A stretch of DNA of 64,000 bases from Photobacterium lutimaris (lineage in GTDB: Bacteria; Pseudomonadota; Gammaproteobacteria; Enterobacterales; Vibrionaceae): positions 620,001-684,000 of the forward strand of contig NZ_PYMH01000002.1 in the NCBI RefSeq assembly GCF_003025555.1, in the 5' to 3' direction. Position numbers and translations under genes: made by a program. The notes below the pieces were generated by a model. It was not told the origin of the DNA and made no database searches. It worked only from the letters and a program-made list of their open reading frames with translations. Below, one piece after another: positions 45,401 through 55,459 of the stretch. The first letter of the stretch is position 1. The number at the start of each line of letters is the position of its first letter.

Positions 45401-46927
45401 GCCCAGCTGTCGGGCTTTGGCAATCAGTTCACGGGCTTTGCTGCCGGCTTGTGAACGTTCGATGCTACCGGCAATGGTGGTAACAATCTGTAAGCCTTTA
45501 TCGAACTGCTGTGCGGCAGCCGATGACATGTCCAACTTGTGCTTAAGGGCAAGCAATGCTGTGGTCTGGGTTTCTTGATCCTGCTTAAGCTGAGCAAGAT
45601 AAGGCACAGCCTGATCGGCCAGCATCTGGTGCTCGCCGGTAATATCACGGGCTTTTTCCAGCGCCTGTACCGCCTGCTGGTATTGCAGGGCACGGGTTTG
45701 CTGCATATCCAGCGCCTGCTGGTAGTCAGCGAGCTGGGTTTTCAGGCTATCAACTTCTTCTTCAGTCAGTAGCGACTGCTCTTCCGCCATGGCAAGCTGT
45801 TCAGCGGCTTCTTCAACCACCATCACCTGCTCTTCCAAGCGTTCGGTCAGCTCTTCGAGATCTTCACGGTAGCGTTCAATCTTTTCCTGCTGACGCACGG
45901 CAGTTTGTACCAGCTGTAAGTGATCAGATGCCGCTTGGTGATCCTGCTCCAGCGCACCTTCACGCTCGGTCAGTTCATCCAGCTCTGCGGTCATATTGGT
46001 CAGCGACGTTTGCTGATCATCCAAGTTTTTGCGAGAGCCCATCAGTTCGCCGCGCAAACCCAGCGTTTTCTCCAGCTTCTGGCGACGTTCGTTAGCATGG
46101 CGCATGTAATCCGCCGCCACGTAGTTTGTCGCTTCGGTGATCAGGTGTTTGAACAGATCACGGTCACTCTGGGTAAGCTTGATCGCTTCCAGTGTCATGC
46201 GGTTTTCGCGCAACGCCGCTTCCATATCCTGGAACGCTTTTTTGACACCGCTGTTGTGTGGCAACAAGTAGTCACGCAGCGAGCGAGTAATGGCACTGGA
46301 GATACCGCCGTAAAGCGAGGCTTCAATCAGGCGGTAGAATTTCGAGCGGTCGGTGCTATTACGCAGTTTCTTCGGCAACACACCGAATTCGAACATCTGG
46401 ACGTGATAATCAGTCACTGAGTTGAAGGCTTTGAACACCACGCCTTCATACTCGCTAGTCACCAACTCTTTCACTTCGTTGATTTGACGAACACGTGCCT
46501 GATTTTCAGACAGCGTCTCAACCAGGATTTCCGTCGGTTTAACATGCGATGGCAAGCCCTGGATGATAAATGGCTTGATATCCACCTTCTTATCACGACC
46601 AGCAACTTGCTGCAGTTTTACCGCAAAAATAATACGTTGGTTCTTCGAGTTCACCACATCCAGAGCCGAGTAGCAGGTACCCGGTTTCAACTTACCGTGC
46701 AGCCCCTTGTCACGTGAAGCATTCGAGCTCCCCGCTTCGGTGGTATTACGGAAATGAAGTAGGCTCTGATCCGGAATAAGGGACGTAATAAATGCCGCCA
46801 TGGTCGTCGACTTACCGGCACCGTTACCGCCAGATAGCGTGGTGACCAAGTTATCGATATCAAATGTACGGGCAAAGAAGCCATTCCAGTTGACCATGGT
46901 CAACGATTGATACTTACCGCGTTCCAT
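42464..46927 (-). CDS. mukB: MukB, SMC-like chromosome condensin
   Basis: MukB is the ATPase core of the MukBEF condensin, which loops and segregates the chromosome. The 1487-residue product is one residue off E. coli MukB (1486). The N-terminal head has Walker A GGNGAGKS (residues 33-40). Long coiled coils flank the central hinge, and the C-terminal head has the signature [13 protein letters not shown] and Walker [16 protein letters not shown]. The start ATG shares one base with the mukE stop (TGATG). It is last in cmoM-mukF-mukE-mukB, and a strong terminator follows. Confidence 0.98.
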   Translation of the reverse strand: MERGKYQSLTMVNWNGFFARTFDIDNLVTTLSGGNGAGKSTTMAAFITSLIPDQSLLHFRNTTEAGSSNASRDKGLHGKLKPGTCYSALDVVNSKNQRIIFAVKLQQVAGRDKKVDIKPFIIQGLPSHVKPTEILVETLSENQARVRQINEVKELVTSEYEGVVFKAFNSVTDYHVQMFEFGVLPKKLRNSTDRSKFYRLIEASLYGGISSAITRSLRDYLLPHNSGVKKAFQDMEAALRENRMTLEAIKLTQSDRDLFKHLITEATNYVAADYMRHANERRQKLEKTLGLRGELMGSRKNLDDQQTSLTNMTAELDELTEREGALEQDHQAASDHLQLVQTAVRQQEKIERYREDLEELTERLEEQVMVVEEAAEQLAMAEEQSLLTEEEVDSLKTQLADYQQALDMQQTRALQYQQAVQALEKARDITGEHQMLADQAVPYLAQLKQDQETQTTALLALKHKLDMSSAAAQQFDKGLQIVTTIAGSIERSQAGSKARELIAKARQLGAITERSDQLKAQYRDLERSVRNQRQALELAETYTKRFAVQLDGELALAEEQARHEATLEELEQQQETLVEQRNDLRRQEQQLTSQISTLEAAAPAWIAASDALEKLSEQSERELYDSQAVMDAMQLTLDKEREASATRDKLAVRKQQIELDIERLAQPGGSDDSRLRALADTLGGSLLSEIYDDITLADAPYFSAMYGPARHAIVVPDLKGIKEKLVALDDCPDDLYIIEGDTDSFDDSGFDVDEMEGAVCVHLNDRQLRYSRFPKVPLFGRAAREQRLEHLREEREQLVEDHAKAAFDSQKLQRLYQSFNSFVATHMGVAFNDDPEAGLKVARDKRNQVSRQLTDSQAQEQQQRSQLSAAREALALLGKINPLVNLLEDDTLQARFDEVQQQLSQLDEARHYLDRNGKAIVELESLVTALDADPQQFDALQISYDDADKQLQALKAKIFAVADLAERRHHFGYADSIDMLNKSSELNEQLKAKLASAERERNRCRDALKQTRSQANQYNQLMASLKSSHQAKLETVQEFERELQELGVRADVEAEERARLRRDELNERLHTSRTRRSQLEKGITSVELEMKGLVKRLRKVGKEYQDIRKLVVTAKAGWCAVLRLARESDVERRLHRREMAYMSADELRSLSDKSLGALRLAVADNENLRDALRASEDVSRPERKVLFYIAVYQHLRERIRHDIIRTDDPVEAIEEMEVELARLSEELTAREQRLAISSDSVANIIRKTIQREQNRIRMLNQGLQNIGFGQVKGVRLNVKVRETHEQLLEGLADQQDQHQDLFGNHRLSFSEAIAKLFQRLNPHIDVGQRSPQIMGEELLDYRNYLELSIEVNRGTDGWLQAESGALSTGEAIGTGQAILLMVVQSWEEESRRLRGKDIIPCRLLFLDEAARLDGKSIATLFELCDRLDMQLLIAAPENISPEKGTTYKLVRKIFKDREHVHVVGLRGFGQESKAPANIQTMLELDPV

Positions 46928-47655
46928 CAGACTTCATCCTCCAAACCGGCTTTGTCTAACTCTTTATCTGATGCGTCGTCAGCGTCAAGCAAGCTCGACT
47001 GGCTAGGCTCCTGCTGATGGACAACCACCGCTTCACCGTCACGGATCAGGCGGATTTGCGCTTCACGCATATCATCACCGACACGGACATCGGCACCGAA
47101 ACGGAACACCGCTTCGCTAATACGGAACTTACCGTTTTCACCGATTGGGATGAGCATACCAAGGCGTCGTAGGCGACGCAGAGAAGTCTTGGTCTTGTCG
47201 AACAGCTTTTCCCGATCAAGATCAGAACCTGTCGCACGGTGAGTCACCAGCTTCATTAGCTTCTTCTCATCGGCTAACTGCATCAGCTCGTCAAATAACT
47301 CTTGATTGCTGAAAATACCTTCGTGTGCCAAGCGCTCAGGGCTGAGGTAAAGGAAACACAGTACCTTGCCCACCAGCATATCTAGCTCAGTCAGCACCGA
47401 ACGGCTGATCAATGATGTCGAGCGCGGACGCAGGTAAAAGAACCCCTCCGGCGCACGCACCAATTCGGCGTTATAGCGCTTGTAAAACATCACCAGGTCC
47501 TGCTCGAACTCAATCAGCAGGGCGTGGTTATCCAAATCTTCGCTGGAGATATGACGACCCGAGCGAAGGGCATTATCCAGTGCCGGGAAAAGCGGGTTGG
47601 CAATTGCCTTGGCCAGCTTTTCAGGCATAAATTCTTCAATATTTGTCAATGACAT
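46927..47655 (-). CDS. mukE: MukE, condensin subunit
   Basis: MukE bridges MukF and MukB. From ATG 47655 (AGGTACAAGC upstream) the product is 242 residues, starting [20 protein letters not shown], matching E. coli MukE. The frame runs further upstream but without a ribosome site. It contains winged-helix segments ([20 protein letters not shown]) and an acidic C-terminal tail ending DKAGLEDEV. Its start overlaps the end of mukF by 20 bp and its stop overlaps mukB by one base, so translation of the three is coupled. Confidence 0.96.
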   Translation of the reverse strand: MSLTNIEEFMPEKLAKAIANPLFPALDNALRSGRHISSEDLDNHALLIEFEQDLVMFYKRYNAELVRAPEGFFYLRPRSTSLISRSVLTELDMLVGKVLCFLYLSPERLAHEGIFSNQELFDELMQLADEKKLMKLVTHRATGSDLDREKLFDKTKTSLRRLRRLGMLIPIGENGKFRISEAVFRFGADVRVGDDMREAQIRLIRDGEAVVVHQQEPSQSSLLDADDASDKELDKAGLEDEV

Positions 47656-48958
47656 TTGCTTGTACCTTGGCTCCATAGTCATTAATAGCTTCCCAATCAG
47701 GCTGGATGGCATTGAAATCCGACTCGGAATAACCCAGCCTTACCGCCTGATCTATCACCAAACGCGCCATATCGAAATGCTGGGCGTATGGGTGCTGAGC
47801 CAAATAATCTTTAAGAAGCAAACTCAAGTTAATCGCAGCGCCGGTTTCTTTATGGGCCTGCAACATCGCGGCAATTTGTTCAGCCAGTTGGTCGTTAACC
47901 AGATCCAGCTCTTCAAATTCCATTTCTTCCGGTACGATCCCGGTCACTTCGTCATCACGCAAAACCAGTGCCTCATCACGCATGTCGAGCAAGCGCTCGG
48001 CATCGGCGTAAGTCAGTACCCATGGTGCATCGAAGTAATCTTTCACCGACTGGCGCAAGCGCTGGCTAAAGGCACGGTTCTTGTCCATGTCGATAGCCGT
48101 ACGGATAAACTTATGAACGTGACGGTCATAACCAATCCACAAATCAATCGCCTGCTGGCCCCAGTTAATGATGCGATCCAGCTTGGCTTGCAAGTTGAAT
48201 ACCATTGCATCGACAAACTCCAAGTCCGAGTTACCCTGAATTTCTTCTTGGATAATCAACAACTGGGTTTGTAACTGGTCACCCGCAGCCTGCAAGGTGT
48301 CTTGCAGCTCACGCAGGGTGCTTGAGGTTTCATTCAGCAACACTTCACAGCTGCTGATCGCTGCTCGCCAGTCTTGGTTCAGAAGCTCGGCAATATCTTG
48401 CTTAACTTGTTGCTGCTGCTCGTCCATGGTGCGTTGGTTGAGATCAATCCGGTCAAAGATCTCAGCGACTGAGTACTTCAGTACCGCATGGACATTCTGC
48501 CGCCAGTGTCGTTCATCGCCTCCTTCCTGTGCTGCTGTGGCTGCCTTGTTAATTTCATCGGCAACCATGGCGAGCTGAATGGAAAGTTTCAGCGTTGAAT
48601 ACTCGCGGTGGCGGGCATAGTAATCGGTGATCCCAAGGGCCAGTGGGCTCAGACGGTAAATACTTGCACCGTCGTTGATCTCACTGGTAAATCGGGAAAT
48701 CAGGCGTTGGCGAACCAACTCATTAATGGCGTTGTTGGCACGGAAGGCCACGGTTTCTGGTGTCTGCTCGAACAAGTCGCTCACAATGCGAAATGCATCA
48801 ATCAGTTCACCTTCTCCTAATTCTTCGTCAAAACGATCGCCGCTCAACACAGCAATCGCCAACAGGAACGCCAGCCGCTCGGTTGGCAGGTTAAGCTCGA
48901 ATTCATGCTGCTTAACCCAACTGACCAACTCGGGAACGGTCTGGGTTACTTCACTCAT
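47636..48958 (-). CDS. mukF: MukF, kleisin subunit of condensin
   Basis: MukF is the kleisin that joins MukB heads and dimerises. The 440-residue product has the length of E. coli MukF. The N-terminal winged-helix dimerisation domain begins [20 protein letters not shown], and a helical middle region includes the [17 protein letters not shown] stretch. The start overlaps cmoM by four bases (ATGA), and the end overlaps mukE by 20 bp. It is second in the operon. Confidence 0.97.
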   Translation of the reverse strand: MSEVTQTVPELVSWVKQHEFELNLPTERLAFLLAIAVLSGDRFDEELGEGELIDAFRIVSDLFEQTPETVAFRANNAINELVRQRLISRFTSEINDGASIYRLSPLALGITDYYARHREYSTLKLSIQLAMVADEINKAATAAQEGGDERHWRQNVHAVLKYSVAEIFDRIDLNQRTMDEQQQQVKQDIAELLNQDWRAAISSCEVLLNETSSTLRELQDTLQAAGDQLQTQLLIIQEEIQGNSDLEFVDAMVFNLQAKLDRIINWGQQAIDLWIGYDRHVHKFIRTAIDMDKNRAFSQRLRQSVKDYFDAPWVLTYADAERLLDMRDEALVLRDDEVTGIVPEEMEFEELDLVNDQLAEQIAAMLQAHKETGAAINLSLLLKDYLAQHPYAQHFDMARLVIDQAVRLGYSESDFNAIQPDWEAINDYGAKVQANVIDKY

Positions 48959-49776
48959 CCGTTGTCCTTATTGCTTTTGTATTTATCAGCCTCTGGGCCT
49001 GCTAACGGCTTTTGGGCGTAAACATGAATATATCGGCCCAGAGACAAATAAGGTTCCTGACGGCAAAGCTTTTGCTCCATCGCCAGTACCTGTTCAAAAC
49101 TGTAATCCCCGACCATGGTTGTCTGCATATAGTCGTGGAAGGTGCGTACTCCGGTCTTACCCAGAATGTTGAAACCTGCATTTTCAAGCCAGCTATACAC
49201 CTCGTCAGGTTTGATCCCTTGCAGTGGCTGTAGCTTGAAGCGCTTTCTATGCGGCATACCTTCTTCGATATGGGTCAGGTTGCCACAAATCAGATTCTTA
49301 AACAGCAAGCCGTTATAGTTGTAGAACATAACGGAAATAATACCGCCCGGCCTCACCTGCTCCAAAAGGTACTCCAGCGCAGCCTGCGGATCGGCCAACC
49401 ATTCCATCACTGCATGAAACAGAACCAGATCCAACTTACTATCTAAGTGTTCACCAATCTCCTGTACCGGGCTGTGAACTAAACGATACTGATTAAGCAA
49501 GCCGTTTTTAGCAATATCTTGCTCTGCTAGCTTCAGCATTTCGCTAGAAAGATCACACAAAGTAACGTGATGCCCTAGTTCTGCCACTTTTTGCGACAGC
49601 TGGCCAACACCCCCACCTGCATCTAGGAGATGCAATGGTTTATCGCTCTTCAATAGGGCTAAAATTTGCTCAAGATCTTCCCAAACCACAGTTTGGCGGA
49701 TCTGGCCTTTGCCAGTGCCGTAAATATTTTTTGCAAATTTTTGCGCTAAGTCGTCAAAATTTCGATCTTCGATCAC
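48955..49776 (-). CDS. cmoM: CmoM (SmtA), tRNA uridine-34 methyltransferase
   Basis: CmoM methylates the carboxyl of 5-carboxymethoxyuridine at the tRNA wobble base with SAM. The 273-residue product has a class I methyltransferase fold with motif [12 protein letters not shown] (residues 51-61) and [11 protein letters not shown] after it. E. coli CmoM is 261 residues and also precedes mukF, with the same overlap. It heads the operon here. The downstream [20 protein letters not shown] segment is typical of the family. Confidence 0.93.
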   Translation of the reverse strand: MIEDRNFDDLAQKFAKNIYGTGKGQIRQTVVWEDLEQILALLKSDKPLHLLDAGGGVGQLSQKVAELGHHVTLCDLSSEMLKLAEQDIAKNGLLNQYRLVHSPVQEIGEHLDSKLDLVLFHAVMEWLADPQAALEYLLEQVRPGGIISVMFYNYNGLLFKNLICGNLTHIEEGMPHRKRFKLQPLQGIKPDEVYSWLENAGFNILGKTGVRTFHDYMQTTMVGDYSFEQVLAMEQKLCRQEPYLSLGRYIHVYAQKPLAGPEADKYKSNKDNG

Positions 49777-49896
49777 GTCAGCTTTACGTTATGATAGCGG
49801 TTCTAAAAATGTGGCTTATTTTCTCACAAGCGATAAAGGAATAAAGGCTTGTGGTGCTTTTTCGAGCTCAACTGCTGATTTTTCGGACTACATTGC

Positions 49897-50688
49897 ATGT
49901 TTGAACTAAAAAAAATTGTCTCTGCGTTACTCATGCCCCTGCCAGCCTTGCTTATACTCGGCTTATTTGGGTTGTTATTACTTTGGTTTACCCGCCGCAA
50001 GGGGCTGGCAACCTTTTTCATTAGCTTTGCTTTCTTGGGGATCTTTCTCGTCTCTTTCCAACCGATAGCAACCAGCTTACTGCGTCCACTGGAAAAGGCG
50101 TATCCGCCTTATGTACCATCAGGCCAATCGGTAGATTATGTCATGGTACTGGGGAGTGGCCATGTGATTGATCATGCAATGCCGATCACTTCACAGCTTT
50201 CACGTACGGCTTTGATGCGCTTGAATGAAGGCATGCGGATCCACCGTCTGTTCCCGGGCTCAAAACTGATTCTCTCTGGCTATGGCGGTGGCACCGACAT
50301 CAGCCAAGCTCGCATGATGGCGAAGGTCGCTCTGGCGCTCGGGGTCAACAAGAACGATATTTTGCTGTTAGAGACAGCGAAAGATACCTGGGAAGAGGCC
50401 TTCCAGGCCGCTTCTGTTGTTGGTGATGATAAATTGGTTGTCGTCACATCAGCCAGCCATATGAATAGAGCCATGGACGAGTTCTATCAAGTCGGTCTGA
50501 CCCCGACGGCCGCCCCAACCAACTTCCTCGCCAGCAACAAGGTAGAGCAACCCTGGGAGCGCTACCGTCCGCAAGCCAAATACCTCGAACAAACCGAACG
50601 CTACTGGCATGAAACACTCGGTCGTTGGTGGCAACAGTTACGCACCCTGAACGCTGGCCATAATCCCGATGAGGACACTGCGCAATAA
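49897..50688 (+). CDS. elyC: ElyC (YcbC), DUF218 envelope factor
   Basis: ElyC supports peptidoglycan synthesis at low temperature in E. coli, through an effect on lipid carrier use. The 263-residue protein has two N-terminal transmembrane segments (residues about 12-62) and a DUF218 domain with VDYVMVLGSGHVIDHAMPIT and MKLSGYGGGTDISQARMM-type motifs (LILSGYGGGTDISQA). It is divergent from cmoM, in the same neighbourhood as in E. coli. The start at 49897 has only a weak ribosome site (GGAC), but the N-terminal hydrophobic segment fits. Confidence 0.9.
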   Translation: MFELKKIVSALLMPLPALLILGLFGLLLLWFTRRKGLATFFISFAFLGIFLVSFQPIATSLLRPLEKAYPPYVPSGQSVDYVMVLGSGHVIDHAMPITSQLSRTALMRLNEGMRIHRLFPGSKLILSGYGGGTDISQARMMAKVALALGVNKNDILLLETAKDTWEEAFQAASVVGDDKLVVVTSASHMNRAMDEFYQVGLTPTAAPTNFLASNKVEQPWERYRPQAKYLEQTERYWHETLGRWWQQLRTLNAGHNPDEDTAQ

Positions 50689-50700
50689 TCTCTTCCCATG

Positions 50701-50723
50701 CTGCCGGCCCCCAGGGCCGGCAG
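50701..50723 (+). terminator. Stem-loop after elyC
   Basis: A perfect 10-bp G+C-rich stem (CTGCCGGCCC with GGGCCGGCAG) and a 3-base loop lie 12 bp after the elyC stop. There is no T tract, so termination by this alone is uncertain. Confidence 0.55.
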
Positions 50724-50981
50724 TGCAAAATGCCGTCTCCCATCACAGCGACCAGGCTCCCTAAACTCTTAAGTTTGAAAGCATTTTTCCGCATAAAACC
50801 GAACATTTCGCTCACATTCTAAGCTTTATTCTTTTTGGTTTTATTAAATGCCAAATTCTCATAACAAAACCCACCAAAACCGGTTCAGGTTTTGCGACTC
50901 ACAACATACTATTGCAGCCAATTAGTGATTGATGACTCAGCAAAACGGAATTGCGAGTTAATAACGGTAGGATTAGGTTCG

Positions 50982-52370
50982 ATGTTCCAAATACTCAACT
51001 TGGCGGCCTTCGCCATTATTATTGCTCTGTTGGTAAAACAACAGAAAACAGAACAAACCCTTTCAAAGCGTGTATTTACCGCGTTGGGGCTCGGCGTTCT
51101 ATTCGGTGGTGCGCTGCAGCTTATTTATGGTGGCGGCAGCAAGGTCATCGCAGACACACTGGAATACGTCAATATTGTTGGCGCAGGCTACGTCAGCTTG
51201 TTGAAGATGATCATCATGCCGCTGATCACTGTCTCTATCATTGGTGCCATCATCAAAGTTAAAGACTCCGGCTCGCTGGGTAAAATCTCCGGGCTGAGCA
51301 TCGGTATCCTTCTCGCGACCACAGCGGCTTCCGCACTGATTGGTATTCTGATCAGCAGTATGTTCGGCCTGAGCGCGGAAGGTATTGTTCAGGGCGCGCG
51401 CGAAATTGCCCGTGGTGAAATGCTGGAAACCCGCCTGACCTCGGTAGAAGCGATGTCTTTTGCTGACATGATTATCTCTTTCTTCCCAGCCAACCCATTT
51501 GCTGATCTCGCTGGCAGTCGCCCAACCTCGACCATTGCGGTGGTGATTTTCTCAGCCTTTATCGGCGTCGCAGGCCTGACGGTGATCCGCACCCAGCCTG
51601 AGCTTGGTGCCAGCTTCGAAAAGTTCATCAATGTCGCTCAGGAAGTGGTACGTACCTTGGTTCGCATGGTACTTAGCCTAACACCGTATGGTGTATTGGC
51701 ACTGATGACCAAAGTTGTTGCGGGATCGAACTACGACGATATCCTGAGCCTGATTAACTTTGTGGTGGCCTCTTACGTGGGCCTTGGTCTGATTCTGGTT
51801 ATGCATCTGGTACTCGTGGCCTTCGTTGGTGTGAACCCAATCCGTTACCTGAAGAAGATCCTGCCGGTACTGACCTTTGCATTCACGTCACGCTCAAGTG
51901 CCGGTACGATTCCGCTCAACGTTGAAACGCAGGTGAAAAAACTGGGTAACGGCGATGCAGTGTCAAACTTCTCGGCGTCTTTCGGCGCCACTATGGGCCA
52001 AAACGGCTGTGCTGGCCTATACCCTGCGATGCTGGCAGTGATGATTGCGCCAACGGTGGGTATCAACCCGCTCGACCCTGGCTTCATGCTGACCCTGATT
52101 GCCATTGTCACCATCAGCTCATTCGGTATTGCCGGTGTGGGCGGCGGTGCAACCTTTGCCGCGCTGATTGTGCTGTCTGCCCTTGATATGCCAGTTGCAC
52201 TTGCCGGTCTGCTTATCTCAATCGAACCATTGATTGATATGGGCCGTACTGCAGTCAACGTTAGCGGTGCGATGACTGCCGGTACCATTACTTCTCGAGT
52301 GTTAGGCCAAGCTGACAATACCGTGTTCGACTCTGACGATGATATCGAAGAGAAAACGGCGACAGCGTAA
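50982..52370 (+). CDS. tcyP: TcyP, L-cystine symporter
   Basis: TcyP (YdjN in E. coli) imports L-cystine by sodium or proton symport and belongs to the dicarboxylate/amino acid:cation symporter family. I use ATG 50982 (462 residues, MFQILNLAAFAIIIALLV), with TTAGG upstream, rather than the long frame from 50892. The family motifs are MIIMPLITVSIIGAI near residue 80, AFTSRSSAGTIPLNVETQV (the serine-rich hairpin region) and the C-terminal ISIEPLIDMGRTAVNVSG. It has about nine transmembrane segments and re-entrant loops. It has its own terminator. Confidence 0.92.
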   Translation: MFQILNLAAFAIIIALLVKQQKTEQTLSKRVFTALGLGVLFGGALQLIYGGGSKVIADTLEYVNIVGAGYVSLLKMIIMPLITVSIIGAIIKVKDSGSLGKISGLSIGILLATTAASALIGILISSMFGLSAEGIVQGAREIARGEMLETRLTSVEAMSFADMIISFFPANPFADLAGSRPTSTIAVVIFSAFIGVAGLTVIRTQPELGASFEKFINVAQEVVRTLVRMVLSLTPYGVLALMTKVVAGSNYDDILSLINFVVASYVGLGLILVMHLVLVAFVGVNPIRYLKKILPVLTFAFTSRSSAGTIPLNVETQVKKLGNGDAVSNFSASFGATMGQNGCAGLYPAMLAVMIAPTVGINPLDPGFMLTLIAIVTISSFGIAGVGGGATFAALIVLSALDMPVALAGLLISIEPLIDMGRTAVNVSGAMTAGTITSRVLGQADNTVFDSDDDIEEKTATA

Positions 52371-52395
52371 AACAGATACAGCATTCTGGAAAGTG

Positions 52396-52428
52396 AAAAG
52401 CCACCCACGAAAACGGGTGGCTTTTTTG
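52396..52428 (+). terminator. Rho-independent terminator of tcyP
   Basis: An 11-bp perfect stem (AAAAGCCACCC with GGGTGGCTTTT) and an 8-base loop run into TTTTTT. Confidence 0.92.
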
Positions 52429-52576
52429 TCATATGAACCAGAGTAAAAAAATGCCTAATTGAAAATATCGGCAAATACTCAGTGAATTTTCAGCCTTAAT
52501 CGGTAGAATACGGCCACTTGCCATACAATATGGCAGAAGTGTTTTCTAACTTAGCCACTTTTACCACTGAGTCTCA

Positions 52577-53452
52577 ATGCGTAATCCAGTTAACCAAGCG
52601 ATTGTCCTTCTCGTTGCCGCCAACTTGCTGGCGTCTTTCTCGGATGTTTCCCTGAAAATCCTCAACGGTGAAGTCCCCACCTTTCAGTATGTTTTCATCC
52701 GGCAGCTACTCAGCGTTATCATGCTTTTGCCATTCTGGCTGGCACTGCCGCAGGCAAAACGTAAACAAGGCTGCTGCAAAATTGCCTTTTGGCGAGCCCA
52801 GCTCATTCTGATGGGCAGCGCCTGTGCCATGGTCGCCATTACCTTCCTGCCTCTAGCAACCGCCAATGCGATGTTCTATGTCGGGCCATTACTGATGCTG
52901 CCGTTATCTGTCTTTTTGCTAAAGGAGACGCCACCCAAAGCAAAAGTCATTGCCACCTGTATTGGTTTTGCCGGTGTGTTGGTTGTTCTGCGTCCCGAGC
53001 ATTTTCACTGGGCTGCTATCGTCGGGCTAGGAAGTGCACTGGCCATGGGGCTAGGAAATATTTTGATCCGCAAACTGCCGCAAGAGCAGCATTTGGTGTC
53101 GACCTTGTTCTGGACTGGGGTAATGACCCTGCCGCTATCGTTAGCACTCGCTGTACCGCAATGGGCTGCCATCGAGTGGCACCATGTCGGTTGGATAATG
53201 GCGATAAACCTGTTTGTCTTGGGTTACCACGCCTTGGTCGTCATCGGCTATAAGAAAGCCGCGGCTGGTCAGATAGCACTGGCGGAATATTCAGGGTTGG
53301 TGTTTGTAACGGCCTTTGGCGTGATGTGGTTTGATGAAATCCCAGATCTACTCACGGTAATGGGGATCTTGCTGATTGTGGTACCCATGATGCCGGTGAG
53401 ATGGCAACGCTTGTTTAGCCGCAAAACCAACGAGGTTATCACCCACTCATAG
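52577..53452 (+). CDS. EamA/DMT-superfamily permease
   Basis: The 291-residue protein has 10 transmembrane helices arranged as two EamA repeats. The first ends with the TANAMFYVGPLLMLPLSVFL stretch and the second with ALAEYSGLVFVTAFGVMWFD. Such permeases move small metabolites, often outward, and the substrate here is not known. It has weak similarity to RhaT-like exporters. The ATG at 52577 has CTGAG ten bases upstream. It shares a terminator with the convergent kdsB gene. Confidence 0.82.
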   Translation: MRNPVNQAIVLLVAANLLASFSDVSLKILNGEVPTFQYVFIRQLLSVIMLLPFWLALPQAKRKQGCCKIAFWRAQLILMGSACAMVAITFLPLATANAMFYVGPLLMLPLSVFLLKETPPKAKVIATCIGFAGVLVVLRPEHFHWAAIVGLGSALAMGLGNILIRKLPQEQHLVSTLFWTGVMTLPLSLALAVPQWAAIEWHHVGWIMAINLFVLGYHALVVIGYKKAAAGQIALAEYSGLVFVTAFGVMWFDEIPDLLTVMGILLIVVPMMPVRWQRLFSRKTNEVITHS

Positions 53453-53461
53453 GTGGCGATC

Positions 53462-53492
53462 AAAACGGGAGAGCCAAGGCTCTCCCGTTTTT
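53462..53492. terminator. Bidirectional terminator between the DMT gene and kdsB
   Basis: A perfect 14-bp stem (AAAACGGGAGAGCC with GGCTCTCCCGTTTT) with a two-base centre is flanked by T on the plus side and A on the other. It ends both convergent transcripts. Confidence 0.92.
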
Positions 53493-53503
53493 CATTCTAT
53501 TTT

Positions 53504-54253
53504 TTATCCACCAACCAGTTGGCGCACTTTTTCCAAATCTTCCGGTGTATCAACACCGGCAGGTGGTGCATCAATAGCAACCTCAACATGGATTTTCTCG
53601 CCGTACCAAAGCACACGAAGCTGCTCCAGCGCTTCGATTCTCTCCAGCGCACTCGGCTCCCAGTTGATATAGGTATTGATAAAGCCTGCACGGTAGGCAT
53701 AGATACCAATATGGCGCATCAGGTTTTGATGGACTTCCTGCGGGCGCTTGGCGAAGTTATCGCGGTCCCAAGGAATGGAGGCACGACTGAAATACAGCGC
53801 ATAGCCATCTTTATCAGTGACCACTTTCACCGCGTTAGGGTTAAACACTTCATCGGCATGGTCAATCTCAACCGCCAATGTCGCCATCGGCGCCTGGCTG
53901 CCAGCAAGATTGGTGGCCACCTGACGGATAATGCTTTCCGGGATCAGTGGTTCGTCGCCCTGCACGTTGACCACAATATGGTCATCAGCCAATTGATATT
54001 TCGCCACCACTTCAGCCAAACGCTCGGTGCCAGATTCATGATCATCGCGGGTCATGCAGACTTCGCCACCAAACGCCTTCACCGCATCGGCAATGCGCTG
54101 ATCGTCAGTCGCGACAATGACTTGCTCGGCTCCCGCTTTGCTAGCCTGCTCATAAACCCACTGAATCATTGGCTTGCCCGCAATATCAGCCAACGGCTTA
54201 CCCGGCAAGCGTGATGACTGATAACGAGCAGGTATAATCACCGTAAAAGACAT
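53504..54253 (-). CDS. kdsB: KdsB, CMP-KDO synthetase
   Basis: KdsB activates 3-deoxy-manno-octulosonate to CMP-KDO for lipid A-core synthesis. The 249-residue protein has the nucleotide-binding [17 protein letters not shown] motif, [14 protein letters not shown] and the C-terminal [15 protein letters not shown]. It matches E. coli KdsB (248). Its ATG shares one base with the ycaR stop (TAATG), giving coupled translation. It is last in the msbA-lpxK-ycaR-kdsB transcript and ends at the shared terminator. Confidence 0.97.
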   Translation of the reverse strand: MSFTVIIPARYQSSRLPGKPLADIAGKPMIQWVYEQASKAGAEQVIVATDDQRIADAVKAFGGEVCMTRDDHESGTERLAEVVAKYQLADDHIVVNVQGDEPLIPESIIRQVATNLAGSQAPMATLAVEIDHADEVFNPNAVKVVTDKDGYALYFSRASIPWDRDNFAKRPQEVHQNLMRHIGIYAYRAGFINTYINWEPSALERIEALEQLRVLWYGEKIHVEVAIDAPPAGVDTPEDLEKVRQLVGG

Positions 54254-54432
54254 TATTTCACCTCTTCCGAGCTTAGAGTACGCGCCTCTGGCTCAAGCAA
54301 TACAGGAATACCATCTTTAATAGCATATGCCAGACGATCAAACTTGCAGATCAGCTCATTTTTGTCTTTATCGAAGTTCAATTTTCCCTTACATACTGGG
54401 CACGCAACGATTTCAAGCAGACGATGATCCAT
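54253..54432 (-). CDS. ycaR: YcaR, small Trm112-like protein
   Basis: The 59-residue gene is below the usual ORF length but is clear: [20 protein letters not shown] begins the protein, with a CPVC zinc-knuckle-like pair, and it ends EEVK. This is the Trm112/YcaR family, located between lpxK and kdsB as in E. coli. Its start overlaps the lpxK end by 20 bp and its stop overlaps the kdsB start by one base. Function of YcaR is not established; the only other cysteine (ICKF) may complete a partial metal site. Confidence 0.92.
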   Translation of the reverse strand: MDHRLLEIVACPVCKGKLNFDKDKNELICKFDRLAYAIKDGIPVLLEPEARTLSSEEVK

Positions 54433-55429
54433 ACTCTTCCTTTACCTTAATAATCCGGTTAATCAAGCTATCAGCCTGCTCGGCGGGCATCTCGGCGTCG
54501 ACCGGTAAATACCACCAATTAGGCTGAGCGAAAGTGTGGCATTTCACCGCATCTTTCTCTGTCATGACGAGGTGCTGGCCTGGCGCGGACAGCTGTTGTA
54601 ATTGTTGCTCGGAAAATGCCTGGTGATCAGCAAAAGGCTGGCACTTCACCGGTGTCACACCGAGCTGTTCTAGTGTATTAAAAAATCGTGGCGGATGGCC
54701 AATCCCTGCCATGGCGACGATATCACCTTGCAGCTTAGCCGCACCTAGACGTTCACCCGTTTTGAGGTTCACCAAATCAGATGGTACCAGCTGCATCGGA
54801 ATTTCAGTGCCATCGGCGTTGCCGCCATTACAAATCAGAAAATCCACATCCTGCAAGCGATCGCAGCCTTCACGCAGTGGCCCCATCGGGATCAATTGTT
54901 GATTGCCAAACCGGCGCTGGCCGTCAATCACCACAATTTCGATATCCCTTGCCAGCGCGTAGTGCTGCAGGCCATCGTCGGTAATGATCACATCAACATC
55001 CGGTTCGATCAATTGCACAGCCTCGGCGCGCTTGGGCGATACGGCGACAGGCACACCGGTACGGCGGGATATTAACACTGGCTCATCCCCGGCTTCGGCC
55101 GTGGTGCTCTGGGCATTAACCAAGTACGGGTAATGCGGCGCCTTGGCCCCATAGCCCCGAGAGACCACGCCGGGCCTGAGCCCTGCCGCCTTGAGCTGCT
55201 CAACCAGCCAAATGACAACAGGCGTCTTACCATTGCCACCCGCTGTAATATTGCCCACCACCACAACCGGCACTGATGGGCGATATACCGCTTTCTGGCC
55301 TGTTTGATATTGCCTGCGGCGACGTTGACTGATGACGCCAAACAGTTTACTCAGAGGCCACAGGAGAGGCTTTAGAATCGCTCCTGCCGGGTGGTCCTCA
55401 AACCAGATCTTTTCAATTACTGATGACAT
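54413..55429 (-). CDS. lpxK: LpxK, tetraacyldisaccharide 4'-kinase
   Basis: LpxK phosphorylates the 4' position of the lipid A precursor at the inner membrane. The 338-residue protein has an N-terminal membrane-association segment (about residues 16-34) and the Walker A form [12 protein letters not shown] (59-70). [20 protein letters not shown] is the conserved Asp-rich catalytic region. The start is 30 bp after the msbA stop, and the end overlaps ycaR by 20 bp. E. coli LpxK is 328 residues. Confidence 0.96.
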   Translation of the reverse strand: MSSVIEKIWFEDHPAGAILKPLLWPLSKLFGVISQRRRRQYQTGQKAVYRPSVPVVVVGNITAGGNGKTPVVIWLVEQLKAAGLRPGVVSRGYGAKAPHYPYLVNAQSTTAEAGDEPVLISRRTGVPVAVSPKRAEAVQLIEPDVDVIITDDGLQHYALARDIEIVVIDGQRRFGNQQLIPMGPLREGCDRLQDVDFLICNGGNADGTEIPMQLVPSDLVNLKTGERLGAAKLQGDIVAMAGIGHPPRFFNTLEQLGVTPVKCQPFADHQAFSEQQLQQLSAPGQHLVMTEKDAVKCHTFAQPNWWYLPVDAEMPAEQADSLINRIIKVKEEYGSSSA

Positions 55430-55459
55430 GATGCACCCAATCCATGGCTTACCCAGCCA

